A DNA stretch of 64,000 nucleotides from Vogesella oryzae. Its GTDB lineage: Bacteria; Pseudomonadota; Gammaproteobacteria; Burkholderiales; Chromobacteriaceae. Position 1 is the stretch's first letter, and each line of letters starts with the position of its first letter. The notes under the pieces are model-generated. The model was not told the DNA's origin and did not search any database. It saw only the letters and a list, made by a program, of their open reading frames with translations. Below are positions 27,976 to 36,662 of the stretch, one piece after another. The translations under genes were made by a program, and so were the position numbers. The stretch covers positions 1 to 64,000 of the forward strand of contig NZ_CADEPL010000003.1 of assembly GCF_902829295.1 (NCBI RefSeq). The letters run 5' to 3'.

Positions 27976-28704
27976 ATGCCAAGGTTTTTCATCGACGCTG
28001 TGTTGACCACGGCAGAACAGTACGCGCTGCCGGACACGGTGGTGCGCCACATCCAGGTGCTGCGCCTGCGCGAGGGCGATGCCATCACCCTGTTCAATGG
28101 CCGTGGCGGCGAATTCCAGGCCACGCTTACCAGCATCGGCAAACGCGACGCCAGCTGCGACATCCAGCGTTTTGACGACACCAGCCGCGAGTCGCCGGTA
28201 TGGCTGGGACTGGCGCAGGCCATTTCCAGCGGCGACCGCATGGAGTTCACGCTGCAGAAAGGCGTGGAAATGGGCGTCAACGTGTTCCAGCCGCTGGCTA
28301 CCGAGCGCAGCATCGTCAAGCTGGCCGGCGACCGCGCCGACAAGCGCGTGCAACGCTGGCAGGAAATCGTCATCGCCGCCTGCGAACAGAGCGGCCGCAA
28401 CGTAATCCCGCAGGTGTTGCCGATCCTGACCCTGAAGCAATGGTTGGCCGCACTGCCGCCAGCCGATGCCCACCTGCTGCTGTCGCCGCTGGGTACCCGC
28501 CGTCTGGCCGATATCGCGCAGCAGCCAACACAGGCGTGGCTGCTGGCCGGGCCGGAAGGCGGGCTGTCTGCCGCCGAGGAAAACGCGGCGATCAGCGCCG
28601 GCTGGACCCCGCTGAAACTGGGTCCGCGCATCCTGCGTACCGAGACCGCGGCGCTGGCCGCGGTGGGTGCCATCCAGACCGTGTGGGGCGACTACAGCGT
28701 CTGA
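27976..28704 (+). CDS. rsmE: 16S rRNA m3U1498 methyltransferase
   Basis: A 242-residue SPOUT methyltransferase. N-terminal PUA-like part MPRFFIDAVL...HIQVLRLREGDAITLFNG; C-terminal knot with QKGVEMGVNVFQPLATERS, RWQEIVIAACEQSGRNVIPQV, LLAGPEGGLS and LGPRILRTETAALAA. All diagnostic RsmE motifs are present at the usual length. Divergent from suhB. Confidence 0.97.
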   Translation: MPRFFIDAVLTTAEQYALPDTVVRHIQVLRLREGDAITLFNGRGGEFQATLTSIGKRDASCDIQRFDDTSRESPVWLGLAQAISSGDRMEFTLQKGVEMGVNVFQPLATERSIVKLAGDRADKRVQRWQEIVIAACEQSGRNVIPQVLPILTLKQWLAALPPADAHLLLSPLGTRRLADIAQQPTQAWLLAGPEGGLSAAEENAAISAGWTPLKLGPRILRTETAALAAVGAIQTVWGDYSV

Positions 28705-28822
28705 GCCGTTGCCACCGCCGCAACAGGCTGGCAACCGTCGCACCGGCACGGTTTAAAACATTTGGCATAAATGTCTTTTGCATAGAAAATGATCGCAGAT
28801 TCAACAGCGATTGCTTTCAGAC

Positions 28823-29419
28823 ATGCGTATACAGGGCAGACTTCACAACTGGCATGACGAACTGGGTATCGGTTTCATCACCCCGCGCCATGGCGGCAAA
28901 CCCGCCTTTGCACAGCGCCGCGCCTTCCGCCATCTGCAGCGGCCGCCACGCAATGGCGATTTGCTGAGTTACTGCGTGAGCCGCGATCCGCAAGGGCGTC
29001 TTAGCGCGCTCGACATCCGCCAGCAGGAGGTACGCATGCCGCGCTTCAGACCACCCTACGCGCCGCCCCGGCGGCAGCGCGGTATATCGCCACTACTGTT
29101 GCTGTTTGTCCTGCTGCTAGCAGGTAGCACTTTGCTGGGCTATCTGCCGGCAGCAATCGGCGGGCTGTACCTGCTGTTGAGCCTGCTGACCTACGCGGTG
29201 TACGCCCGCGACAAGCGCGCCGCGCAACAAAACCGCTGGCGTGTCCGCGAAAACACCTTGCACCTGCTGGCCGTGCTGGGCGGCTGGCCCGGTGCGCTGC
29301 TGGCGCAGCAACGCTTGCGCCACAAGTCCAGCAAGCCGGGTTTCCAGTGGCGCTACAAGGTCAGCATTGCGGCCAACCTTGGCCTGCTGCTGTGGCTGCA
29401 ATACACCATCAGCCGCTGA
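28823..29419 (+). CDS. DUF1294 membrane protein with N-terminal cold-shock-like domain
   Basis: A 198-residue protein. The first ~65 residues (MRIQGRLHNWHDELGIGFITPRHGGKPAFAQRRAF) form a cold-shock-type OB fold. The rest has two hydrophobic segments and the DUF1294 hallmark YAVYARDKRAAQQNRWRVRENTLHLLAVLGGWPGALLAQQRLRHKSSKPGFQWRYK. This fusion is known in proteobacteria; function unknown. It ends immediately before the convergent S66 peptidase stop. No other gene lies in the 118 bp upstream. Confidence 0.9.
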   Translation: MRIQGRLHNWHDELGIGFITPRHGGKPAFAQRRAFRHLQRPPRNGDLLSYCVSRDPQGRLSALDIRQQEVRMPRFRPPYAPPRRQRGISPLLLLFVLLLAGSTLLGYLPAAIGGLYLLLSLLTYAVYARDKRAAQQNRWRVRENTLHLLAVLGGWPGALLAQQRLRHKSSKPGFQWRYKVSIAANLGLLLWLQYTISR

Positions 29420-30421
29420 TTACTCGCCACCGGCAGCCTGCCACTGCCGTAGCTGCGCCCTGCCGGCGGCGACCTCCAGCCGCGCCCAGGCACCATTGAG
29501 CAGGCTCCACTGCGGCGGCACATGGCCGATATCGGCATCCACCACCACCGGGCAGGCCAGTCCGGCCAAGGCCTGCAACAAGACATCCTGGTAACCCAAA
29601 TCGCAGTCCGCGGTCGTATCCGGCCCGCTGCTGCGTCCCAGCACCAGCCCCGCCAGATCCTCGAGCACCCCGGCCAGCCGCATGCCGCTCAGCGCGCGCA
29701 GCAATTCATACGGCGCCAGCTCGCAGTTTTCCAGATACAGCAGCGTTGGTTGCTGCTTGAACGCCGTCAGATCGAAATACGGCGTACCCACCAGCCGCGA
29801 CAACACATCCAGACAGCCGCCCAGCAATCTGCCTTCGATAACGGCGCTGTCGCTGCCCAGCACGCGTACGCGGCTGCTTTCCGTTACGCTGGGGTCGCCA
29901 AAGCGCCAGAAACGCGTGGCGGCCTGTTGCTGTGGCGGCAAACCGTATTGCCAGCTATGCCACAGCGGTTGCATTTCCTGAACCCGTGCCGGATCGGCCA
30001 GATCAAACACATTGGGAGAGTGCAGCGTGGCCCAGCCGGCCCGCAGTGTCAGCGGCACAGCCAGGGTGGAAATATCGGAAAAACCGCACAACCACTTGGG
30101 AGCCATGCCGGCCAGGCGCGGGAAGTCGATACCGGGCAGCAGCTGGATCGCCAGCTCGCCGCCCCACGGCGGCAGGATGGCGCGGATGGCAGGGTCGTAC
30201 AGGAACTGCTGCAGATCGGCCAGCCGTTCGGCGGCGCTACCGCTGGCGCCTTTTAGCTGCCGGCGCAGGGTCGCGCCTTCCACCACCTGGAAACCGGCAT
30301 CCCGCAGCGCCTGCAGCGAGGCATCCAGCCGCCCTTGCAGCACTTCCGGCACCCCGGAGGACACCGCGCAAACGGCAACGCGGTCACCAGGCCGTAACGG
30401 GTCAGGAAAACGTATGTGCAT
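29420..30421 (-). CDS. S66 family peptidase, MccF/LD-carboxypeptidase-like
   Basis: A 333-residue serine carboxypeptidase-like protein: RPGDRVAVCAVSSGVP, ILPPWGGELAIQLLPGIDF and GFSDISTLAVPLTLRAGWATLHSPN contain the S66 nucleophile region and oxyanion turn. LYLENCE and the C-terminal histidine region (DIGHVPPQWSL) complete it. It resembles MccF-type members (microcin C and nucleotide-peptide hydrolysis) more than the periplasmic LdcA group, and there is no signal peptide. Confidence 0.88.
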   Translation of the reverse strand: MHIRFPDPLRPGDRVAVCAVSSGVPEVLQGRLDASLQALRDAGFQVVEGATLRRQLKGASGSAAERLADLQQFLYDPAIRAILPPWGGELAIQLLPGIDFPRLAGMAPKWLCGFSDISTLAVPLTLRAGWATLHSPNVFDLADPARVQEMQPLWHSWQYGLPPQQQAATRFWRFGDPSVTESSRVRVLGSDSAVIEGRLLGGCLDVLSRLVGTPYFDLTAFKQQPTLLYLENCELAPYELLRALSGMRLAGVLEDLAGLVLGRSSGPDTTADCDLGYQDVLLQALAGLACPVVVDADIGHVPPQWSLLNGAWARLEVAAGRAQLRQWQAAGGE

Positions 30422-30591
30422 GGCAGTGGCTGTGGATAAAGGTTGGCCGCCTAGCCTGACACAAGCGATGCCACGAAAAAAGTGCTATTCGCCCGACACC
30501 GGCATCAAGTCCATGTGTGTCTGTGGATAACTGTCAGTGGCGCCTAAAGGGCCACGCTCTGCCGCCAGTTATCCACCATTTACCGCATCAG

Positions 30592-31371
30592 CTAGCGGCT
30601 TAGCGGCGGTTTCGCCAGCCGGTGCAGCTCGATCAGCTTGGCGTATTTGCTGTAGCTGTTGAAGCAGCCGATGCTGATGTGGACAAAACCGGGCAAACCG
30701 TCGCGGAAACCCTGGCGGAACAGGTAAAACTTTACAAAGCGCAGCAGCGGGCTGAATAACAGCTTGGCTATCCCCACCTTTTTCCCGCGTTGATACAGCG
30801 TTTCTGCCTGCAAACTGGTGTAGCGGTTCTGCTTGCCCAGATACAGCGCGATGTCTTCCCCCGATTCATGCATCAGGTCGCCGGCCACGATGCCAACCGG
30901 GCCATTGCTGCGGACAAATTCATGTACCAGGTCGTCCGACCAGTTGGCACGGCGGCGATCAAACAGCCGCAGACTGTAATCCGGATAGCCCTCACCGAAT
31001 TTCAGAAACCGCCCCATGAACTTGTTGCTGCGCGCGAAGCGCCAGGCACCGGTTGCGGCCAAGCGCTGGTTATCTGCCAGCAAGTTCATGATTTCATTGG
31101 CCAGTTTTTCCGACAGCCATTCATCCGCATCCAGACACAGCACCCAGTCATGACTGGCCTGTGCCACGGCAAACTGCTTCTGCGGACCAAAACCCAGCCA
31201 CTCCTGGTGGATAACTTTTGCCTGATAGGCAGAAGCTATTGCCAATGTCCTGTCGCTGCTTCCCGAATCCACCACCACGATCTCGTCTGCAAAAGCACAG
31301 CTTTGCAGACACTTTTCCAGTAGTGCCTCTGCGTTTTTGGTAATGAGCACCAGACTTAGCGGTTCAGACAT
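30592..31371 (-). CDS. family 2 glycosyltransferase, LPS core type (WaaE-like)
   Basis: A 259-residue GT-A enzyme. LSLVLITKNAEALLEKCLQSC opens the fold; IVVVDSGSSDRTL and LCLDADEWLS give the nucleotide-sugar and DxD-type metal site (DAD, ~residue 87). The C-terminal part (HEFVRSNGPVGIVAGDLMHES, FKFGEGYPDYSLRLF) matches beta-1,4-glucosyltransferases of the LPS inner core. It is separated by the DnaA-box region from divergent waaC. I chose the ATG at 31371 over 31389, as its protein matches the family start. Confidence 0.87.
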   Translation of the reverse strand: MSEPLSLVLITKNAEALLEKCLQSCAFADEIVVVDSGSSDRTLAIASAYQAKVIHQEWLGFGPQKQFAVAQASHDWVLCLDADEWLSEKLANEIMNLLADNQRLAATGAWRFARSNKFMGRFLKFGEGYPDYSLRLFDRRRANWSDDLVHEFVRSNGPVGIVAGDLMHESGEDIALYLGKQNRYTSLQAETLYQRGKKVGIAKLLFSPLLRFVKFYLFRQGFRDGLPGFVHISIGCFNSYSKYAKLIELHRLAKPPLSR

Positions 31372-31428
31372 ATATCTAGGTTTGTCCAATTTTTAAAAAG
31401 AAGAGGGCAGATGAAGGTCGTCAACAGC

Positions 31429-31854
31429 TGTTGATAACCGTAATTTCTGCTTTGTTTTCAATATTTTGTCGCGGCAGGAAAGCTGTGCTTTGCCAGCAGG
31501 ATGGCTGGTGCAGCAGTTGTGGATAATTCTACGGTTTTTCTGCAGGGTGGAGTTTTCCACATGCTGGCAGCCAACTGTTCCACCTGGGCTGTGCAGTACC
31601 GTTTTTTTACGGCACGCACTGCAGTCATCCTGTTGTTCCCTGTTTTCCCATTTTTATATTGAAGATAAAGATAAAGGCGCCAGAAAATGTGGATAACAGT
31701 CAAAAACCTTGACCTGACAGTAGCTTAGCTTGTTGATGAGCGGTGGGTTACTACTACCGGCAGTGTTCTGAGCAGTTGTGGGTAAATCTGGCGTTTCTTA
31801 TCCACAGCGCCTTATCCACAAACGGTGCGGGCGGATTTTACTTGGTTAACCACA
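31429..31854. other. cluster of DnaA boxes in an AT-rich gap (possible replication origin or DnaA-binding locus)
   Basis: This lies in the 488-bp gap (31390-31877) between divergent genes. Perfect 9-mers TTATCCACA or its complement are at 31518-31526, 31689-31697, 31798-31806 and 31812-31820. One-mismatch copies are at 31429, 31553, 31777 and 31846. AT-rich segments (around 31390-31400, 31460 and 31650-31670) lie among them. Two more perfect boxes and one near match are at 30431, 30522 and 30569. Density and AT-richness are those of a chromosomal oriC or a datA/DARS-type locus, yet dnaA is not adjacent. Confidence 0.7.
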
Positions 31855-31877
31855 GGGCCGCTCGTACAATCCGGCGC

Positions 31878-32837
31878 ATGCAAAACCTCCTGTTATTGCG
31901 CACTTCCTCGATGGGAGACCTGATCCACACCTTTCCGGCGCTGTCCGATCTGGCGCGTGCGCGCCCGGATGTGGCAGTGACCTGGCTGGCAGAAGAAGCC
32001 TTTGTGGATATTCCCGGCCTGCACCCGCAGGTCACGCGCACCATTCCGATTGCCTGGCGCCGCTGGCGCAAACATCTGCTGCAAGGCGCCACCTGGCGCG
32101 AGATGGCCGGCTTGCGCCGTGCCCTGGCCGACACGCGCTGGGATCTGGTGCTGGATGCCCAGGGCCTGCTGAAGAGTGCGCTGCCGGGCAAACTGGCCAA
32201 CGGCCCGCTGGCCGGTTACGACGCGGACAGCATCCGCGAGCCGCTGGCCAGCCGCTTTTACGACCGCCACTACCGTGTGGCGCGGCAATTGTCCGCCATC
32301 GAACGCAACCGCCAGCTGTTTGCTGCCGCCTTCGGCTACCAGCCCAGTGGCGCGCCGCAATTCGGCATTCGCGCCGGTGCCCGGCCGGACTGGCTGCCGG
32401 CCACGCCGTACTGGGTGCTGCTGCATGCCACCAGCCGCGACAGCAAGCTGTGGCCGGAGGCGCACTGGGTGGCGCTGGCGCAGGCGCTGCAGGCACAGGG
32501 ACTGGCGACGGTGATTCCGTGGGGCAATGCCACCGAACAGCAACGTGCGCAAAGGTTGGCCGCCGCCATTCCCGGCGCGCTGGTGGCACCGAAAATGCGG
32601 CTGTCCGCCGCCGCCGCCATGCTCGGCCATGCCGCTGCAGTAGTGGGGGTGGATACCGGGCTGACGCATCTGGCCAATGCGCTGGATGTGCCGCTGGTGG
32701 CGATCTACACCGATACCGATCCGGCGCTGACCGGGGTGGTAGAGACCGCGCGTGCGGCCAACATCGGCGAAGCCGGGGTGATTCCGCCGGTTGAAGCCGT
32801 GCTGGCGCTGTTGGCGCGTTGCCGGAGCGCGGCGTGA
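31878..32837 (+). CDS. waaC: lipopolysaccharide heptosyltransferase I
   Basis: A 319-residue GT-B (GT9) enzyme that adds the first heptose to Kdo2-lipid A. Features: LLLRTSSMGDLIHTFPALSDL at the N-terminus, VLDAQGLLKSAL, YWVLLHATSRDSKLWPEAHWV near residue 180, and VVGVDTGLTHLANALDVPLVAIYTDTDPALTG near 260. The start at 31878 is downstream of DnaA boxes; the longer open frame to 31743 runs through them and is not coding. It overlaps waaA by 4 bp. Confidence 0.95.
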   Translation: MQNLLLLRTSSMGDLIHTFPALSDLARARPDVAVTWLAEEAFVDIPGLHPQVTRTIPIAWRRWRKHLLQGATWREMAGLRRALADTRWDLVLDAQGLLKSALPGKLANGPLAGYDADSIREPLASRFYDRHYRVARQLSAIERNRQLFAAAFGYQPSGAPQFGIRAGARPDWLPATPYWVLLHATSRDSKLWPEAHWVALAQALQAQGLATVIPWGNATEQQRAQRLAAAIPGALVAPKMRLSAAAAMLGHAAAVVGVDTGLTHLANALDVPLVAIYTDTDPALTGVVETARAANIGEAGVIPPVEAVLALLARCRSAA

Positions 32838-34094
32838 TCGCGCGGTTGCTGTACCGCGCGCTGTGGCCGCTGCTGACGCCGCTGGTGAAGCGCTACCTGC
32901 GCAAGCGGGCGCGCAAGGCGCCGGCCTATCTGCAGCATTGGGACCAACGCTTCGGCCGCGACCTGCCCCAGGGCGATGGCCGCGAGGTGATCTGGCTGCA
33001 CGCGGTGTCGGTGGGCGAGACCCGCGCCGCGCTGCCACTGGTGAAGCTGCTGCGGCAGCAGTATCCGACCGCGCGTTTCGTCATCACCCAGATGACGCCG
33101 ACCGGGCGCGCCACCGCGCTGGAGCTGTATCCGGACGCCGAGATTCGCTACCTGCCGTATGACAGCGCCGGCAATATGCGCCGCTTCATTGCCGCGCTGC
33201 GGCCGAAGTTCGGTGTGCTGATGGAAACCGAGCTATGGCCCAATCTGCTGCACGCCTGCCGTGCCGCCGCGGTGCCGCTGTTCCTGGTCAATGCCCGGCT
33301 GTCGGAAAAATCGCTGCGCGGTTACCGCCGCATCGGCGTACTGATCCGCCCGGCCATGCGCGCGCTCACCGCGGTGGCGGCGCAGAGCGAGGCCGATGCC
33401 GTGCGGCTGCGGCAGCTGGGTGCGGCCAACGTGCAGGTGTGTGGCAACAGTAAATACGACTTCACCCCGCCGGCAGACAAGCTGGCGTTGGGGCAGGATT
33501 TCCGCCAGCGCATCGGCCAGCGGCCGGTATGGGTGTGCGCCAGCACCCGCGATGGCGAAGAAGAACTGATCCTGCGAGCCTGGCGGGCAGCGCCGCGCGG
33601 CGATACGTTGCTGCTGATCGTGCCGCGGCATCCGGAACGCTTCGACAGCGTGGCGACGTTGGCCGCAGAGCTGGGCTTTAGCGTGCAGCGCCGCAGCGAC
33701 GAGCAGCCGGTCGCCGCCGGCACCCAGGTCTGGCTGGGCGACAGCATGGGCGAGCTGTTTGGCTACTATGCCGCTGCCGATGTGGCTTTTGTCGGCGGCT
33801 CGCTGCTGGATTTCGGCTCGCAGAACGAACCTGATCGAGCCGGCCAGCGTCGGCCTGCCGGTGCTGATCGGGCCATCCACCTTCAATTTTGCCGAGGCCG
33901 CCACGCTGGCGTTGGCCGCCGGCGCGGCGCGGCAGGTCGCCGATGCCGACGCGCTGGTGTCGGCGGTGCTGGCGCTGTTGCAGGATGATGCTGCGCGCCA
34001 GCAGATGCGGGCGGCGGGGCTGGCGTTTACCGCGCAGCATCGCGGTGCCAGCGAGCGCATGCTGCAGCTGATCCGCAGCCAGCTGCCGGCCTAG
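32834..34094 (+). pseudogene. waaA: Kdo transferase, frameshifted by a 4-bp duplication
   Basis: Starts at GTG 32834, overlapping the waaC stop. The first ~330 residues match the Kdo transferase (GT30): WLHAVSVGETRAALPLV, QMTPTGRATALEL, METELWPNLLHAC, VNARLSEKSLRGY, GNSKYDF. After GGSLLDFGSQN, GAAC is repeated in tandem (33823-33826 and 33827-33830). The original frame then goes off into unrelated sequence to 33988. The correct C-terminus (LIEPASVGLPVLIGPSTFNFAEAATLALAAG to IRSQLPA) continues in the next frame to 34094. WaaA is normally essential, so this is either a sequencing error or a biologically important lesion. Confidence 0.88.
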
Positions 34095-34131
34095 CCAAAG
34101 GATGGCGCAGCGCTGTCGTGCTGCCGGACGT

Positions 34132-34164
34132 AAAAAAACCCGCCGGTTCACTGGCGGGTTTTTT
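34132..34164. terminator. bidirectional terminator between waaA and the next gene
   Basis: AAAAAACCCGCC pairs with GGCGGGTTTTTT around an 8-base loop, giving a stem with T-runs on both strands between convergent genes. Confidence 0.92.
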
Positions 34165-34183
34165 CTTTCAGCCGAGGCGTGAT

Positions 34184-34801
34184 TCACGCCTGCTGCGGGG
34201 TGACTTCCTTGTAGATCAGCCGGCCGTCGAACAACACTTCGCCGGCCTGTAGCTGGAACTGGGCATCGCTGCCGGGCGCGGCGCGGTCAAACAGCAGGGT
34301 GCGGCCGTCGTGACGCAGCCAGGCATAGATCGGCAGGTTCTGGAACCGGCCAACGATATCGGCGGATTTTTCCACCCCCGGGCTGTCGGCCAGCAGCCGG
34401 TTGGCCAGCTGGCTGACGGCTTCTTTTACTTCCTCGCTGTCCATCGCTTCCACCAGCCGCTTGGCGCGCTGCCATTCCGGTTGCTGGCGGAACAGCTTGA
34501 GCTGGCGCTTGGCGCCCCAGCGCAGCAGCCAGCGGAACAGGAATACCGGCAGCTGTACCGGGAACACCCGCTTGTAGGCATCGATCACGCACTTCACCAC
34601 GAAGCGGTGCTGGCAATGCGGGCACAGGCCATCGGCCAGCACGAATACCTTGTCCTGCAGCAACATCGCCACCCCTTGCATGGCCGTGGCTTTGACCAGC
34701 TGCTGGCAATGCGGGCACGGTTTGGCAAAACGGCTGACCGTGGCGCCGTTGGGGTAGGTGATGGGAAAGAACCGGTCGAGCCGGTCGGGTTGCATCATCA
34801 T
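34184..34801 (-). CDS. hypothetical protein with N-terminal zinc-ribbon-like cysteines
   Basis: A 205-residue protein starting at MMMQ (first of three ATGs). Two CPHC pairs (KPCPHCQQL and GLCPHCQHRF, about residues 29-65) look like a zinc ribbon. A helical region with FLFRWLLRWGAKRQLKLFRQQPEW follows, then a C-terminal beta-rich part. I do not recognise a named family. It ends 38 bp before the mutarotase gene begins on the same strand, so they may be co-transcribed. Confidence 0.7.
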   Translation of the reverse strand: MMMQPDRLDRFFPITYPNGATVSRFAKPCPHCQQLVKATAMQGVAMLLQDKVFVLADGLCPHCQHRFVVKCVIDAYKRVFPVQLPVFLFRWLLRWGAKRQLKLFRQQPEWQRAKRLVEAMDSEEVKEAVSQLANRLLADSPGVEKSADIVGRFQNLPIYAWLRHDGRTLLFDRAAPGSDAQFQLQAGEVLFDGRLIYKEVTPQQA

Positions 34802-34838
34802 TGCTGCAGATCTCGATAAAACGGATTCAAGCCGGCGA

Positions 34839-35705
34839 TTATAGCGCCAGTACGCGCAGTTGCTGGCGCAGCGTATGGCTGCTGTCCGGCGCCAGCTCGC
34901 GGGCATCGCTGCCGGCGTTGGCCGCTTCCACACACAGGAAGTGCTGCCAGCCATCGTCCGGCAGATCGGCCAGCTGTGCCGCCCCCTCGCGCCACGGGGT
35001 CCACACCACGGTGCTGGCCGAGCCGCTGCTGCTGATGGCGATGCGGCGCTGCCAGAGAGGATCGTGCAGCTGGCACGGGCCGGCGTAGTGCACCACCGCG
35101 TCGGTGGCGGCGTCAAATTGCCAGGCATCGGCCGGCAGATTGCCTTTGCCGCCGCTGAGTTTGTCGTGGTAGGTGGCGCCTTCCAGCCCGGACAGGCTGA
35201 CTTCATGCAGATCGCCCACTGCCAGGTAGCTGTGCAGCGCGGCAGAAACGGTGAGCGGGGTGGTGCCGCGGTTGTGGCTGGTCAGCGCGATGTCCACGCT
35301 GCTGCCCAGTTGCAGCGTCAGCACCACGTCCAGCTCGCCGTGGCGCGGGCCGGCCAGTTTCACGTGGAACCCGTCGTCGCTGCGCGCTACCGCGCTGACA
35401 CTCCACAACGCGGTGCGCGCCACGCCGTGCTGCGGCTGGTTCGGGTCCAGCGGGTGCGGGCCGAACCATGGCCAGCACAGCGGAATACCGCCGCGGATCG
35501 CCTTGCCGGCTTCCAGCCGCGCCTGCGGCGACAGATACAGCAAGGGTTGGCCGCCGCTGGGGGTGAAATCCAGCAACTGGCCACCGTACAGGCTCAGCGT
35601 GGCGCTGAACGATGGATGGTTGAAGGCCAGGCCGGGTACACCGGGCGCCAGTTCGATGGCGCGTACGCCGGCAGGGAGCAGGTCGGGATGGACGGGGTGG
35701 GACAT
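34839..35705 (-). CDS. yeaD: glucose-6-phosphate 1-epimerase-type mutarotase
   Basis: A 288-residue aldose-1-epimerase family protein. GGQLLDFTPSGGQPLLYLSPQARLEAGKAIRGGIPLCWPWFGPHP is the YeaD hallmark, with HGVARTALW, HSYLAVGDLHEVSLSGLEGATYHDKL and the C-terminal WQHFLCVEAANA. The catalytic histidine and glutamate positions (HGVAR, CVEAANA) are kept. Interconverts anomers of hexose 6-phosphate; single gene. Confidence 0.93.
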   Translation of the reverse strand: MSHPVHPDLLPAGVRAIELAPGVPGLAFNHPSFSATLSLYGGQLLDFTPSGGQPLLYLSPQARLEAGKAIRGGIPLCWPWFGPHPLDPNQPQHGVARTALWSVSAVARSDDGFHVKLAGPRHGELDVVLTLQLGSSVDIALTSHNRGTTPLTVSAALHSYLAVGDLHEVSLSGLEGATYHDKLSGGKGNLPADAWQFDAATDAVVHYAGPCQLHDPLWQRRIAISSSGSASTVVWTPWREGAAQLADLPDDGWQHFLCVEAANAGSDARELAPDSSHTLRQQLRVLAL

Positions 35706-35888
35706 GATGGCATCCTTGTCTGGTGCGTGCTGGCTGGTGCCGCATCAGCTGGGACAATCGTCCGCAACTTATGTTCTTGCGGCGGTGGCTACTGCTTTAT
35801 CAATGGCTGCTGCCGGCTACAATGCAGCAGTTCGTGGCACATTGCCAACCCCGCCATCGTGCGGCCAACCTGTTACAGGAGTGCAAGA

Positions 35889-36590
35889 GTGAATTCTCGC
35901 TGGATCGATCTGCAAACCGCCAACGGCGAAACGTTTTCCGCTTATCTGTCGCTGCCGCCGGCCGGGCATGGTCCGGGCATCGTGCTGGTGCAGGAAATCT
36001 GGGGCGTGAACGAGCACATCCGCAGCATGGCGGACCAGTACGCGCAGGACGGTTACGTGGTGCTGGCGCCGGATCTGTTCTGGCGGCTGTCGCCGCGGGT
36101 GGATCTGGCTTACGACGACGCCGGCAGCCAGCAGGCGTATGACTACCTGCAGCGGGTGGACATGGACCTGGGCGCCAGCGACGTGGCCGCCGCGGTCGGC
36201 GCGCTGCGCGCCATGCCCGAGGTGGACGGCAAGGTGGCGACGCTGGGTTACTGCCTCGGCGGGCAGATGGCGTTCCGCGCCGCGGCGCTGGCACAGGCCG
36301 ATGCCGCGGTGTGCTATTACGGCGGCCGCATCCACCAGCACCTGGCGCTGGCCGACCGGCTCACGATGCCGATCATGTTCCACTATGCCGGGCTGGATGC
36401 GCACATCACCCAGGACTTGGTGGCACAGGTGAAGCAGGCGTTTGCCGGCAAGCCTAACGCGGTATTCCACGACTACCCGGATGCCGACCACGGCTTCAAT
36501 TGCTGGGGCCGCCCCAAGATGTACAACCAGCGCGCCGCCGCGCTGGCGCACGGTCGCAGCCTGCAATTCCTCGCCGAACACCTGGGCTAG
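35889..36590 (+). CDS. dienelactone hydrolase family protein
   Basis: A 233-residue alpha/beta hydrolase starting at GTG 35889 (RBS CAGGAG). GIVLVQEIWGVNEHIRSMADQYAQDGYVVLAPDLFWR is typical of the family; the nucleophile is the cysteine in GYCLGGQMAFRAA near 121, with acid D in GLDAHI and H in DADHGFNC near 202. Carboxymethylenebutenolidase-like activity is possible but no ring-cleavage genes are near. The longer upstream open frame is antisense to yeaD. Confidence 0.92.
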   Translation: MNSRWIDLQTANGETFSAYLSLPPAGHGPGIVLVQEIWGVNEHIRSMADQYAQDGYVVLAPDLFWRLSPRVDLAYDDAGSQQAYDYLQRVDMDLGASDVAAAVGALRAMPEVDGKVATLGYCLGGQMAFRAAALAQADAAVCYYGGRIHQHLALADRLTMPIMFHYAGLDAHITQDLVAQVKQAFAGKPNAVFHDYPDADHGFNCWGRPKMYNQRAAALAHGRSLQFLAEHLG

Positions 36591-36607
36591 GCTGTCGACT
36601 TTCCAAC

Positions 36608-36631
36608 GTTGGCCGCCGCCGTGCGGCCAAC
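36608..36631. repeat. inverted pair of the GCGGCCAAC motif
   Basis: GTTGGCCGC (36608-36616) and GCGGCCAAC (36623-36631) with a 6-base spacer, between the hydrolase and hutC. Confidence 0.85.
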
Positions 36632-36662
36632 CTGTTATCCCGCTTTCACTTACAATGCCGGC

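Noticed and set aside
31458-31703. Short open frames inside the DnaA-box gap
   Set aside because: Low-complexity products without RBS or recognisable domain; they only exist because the gap has few stops.
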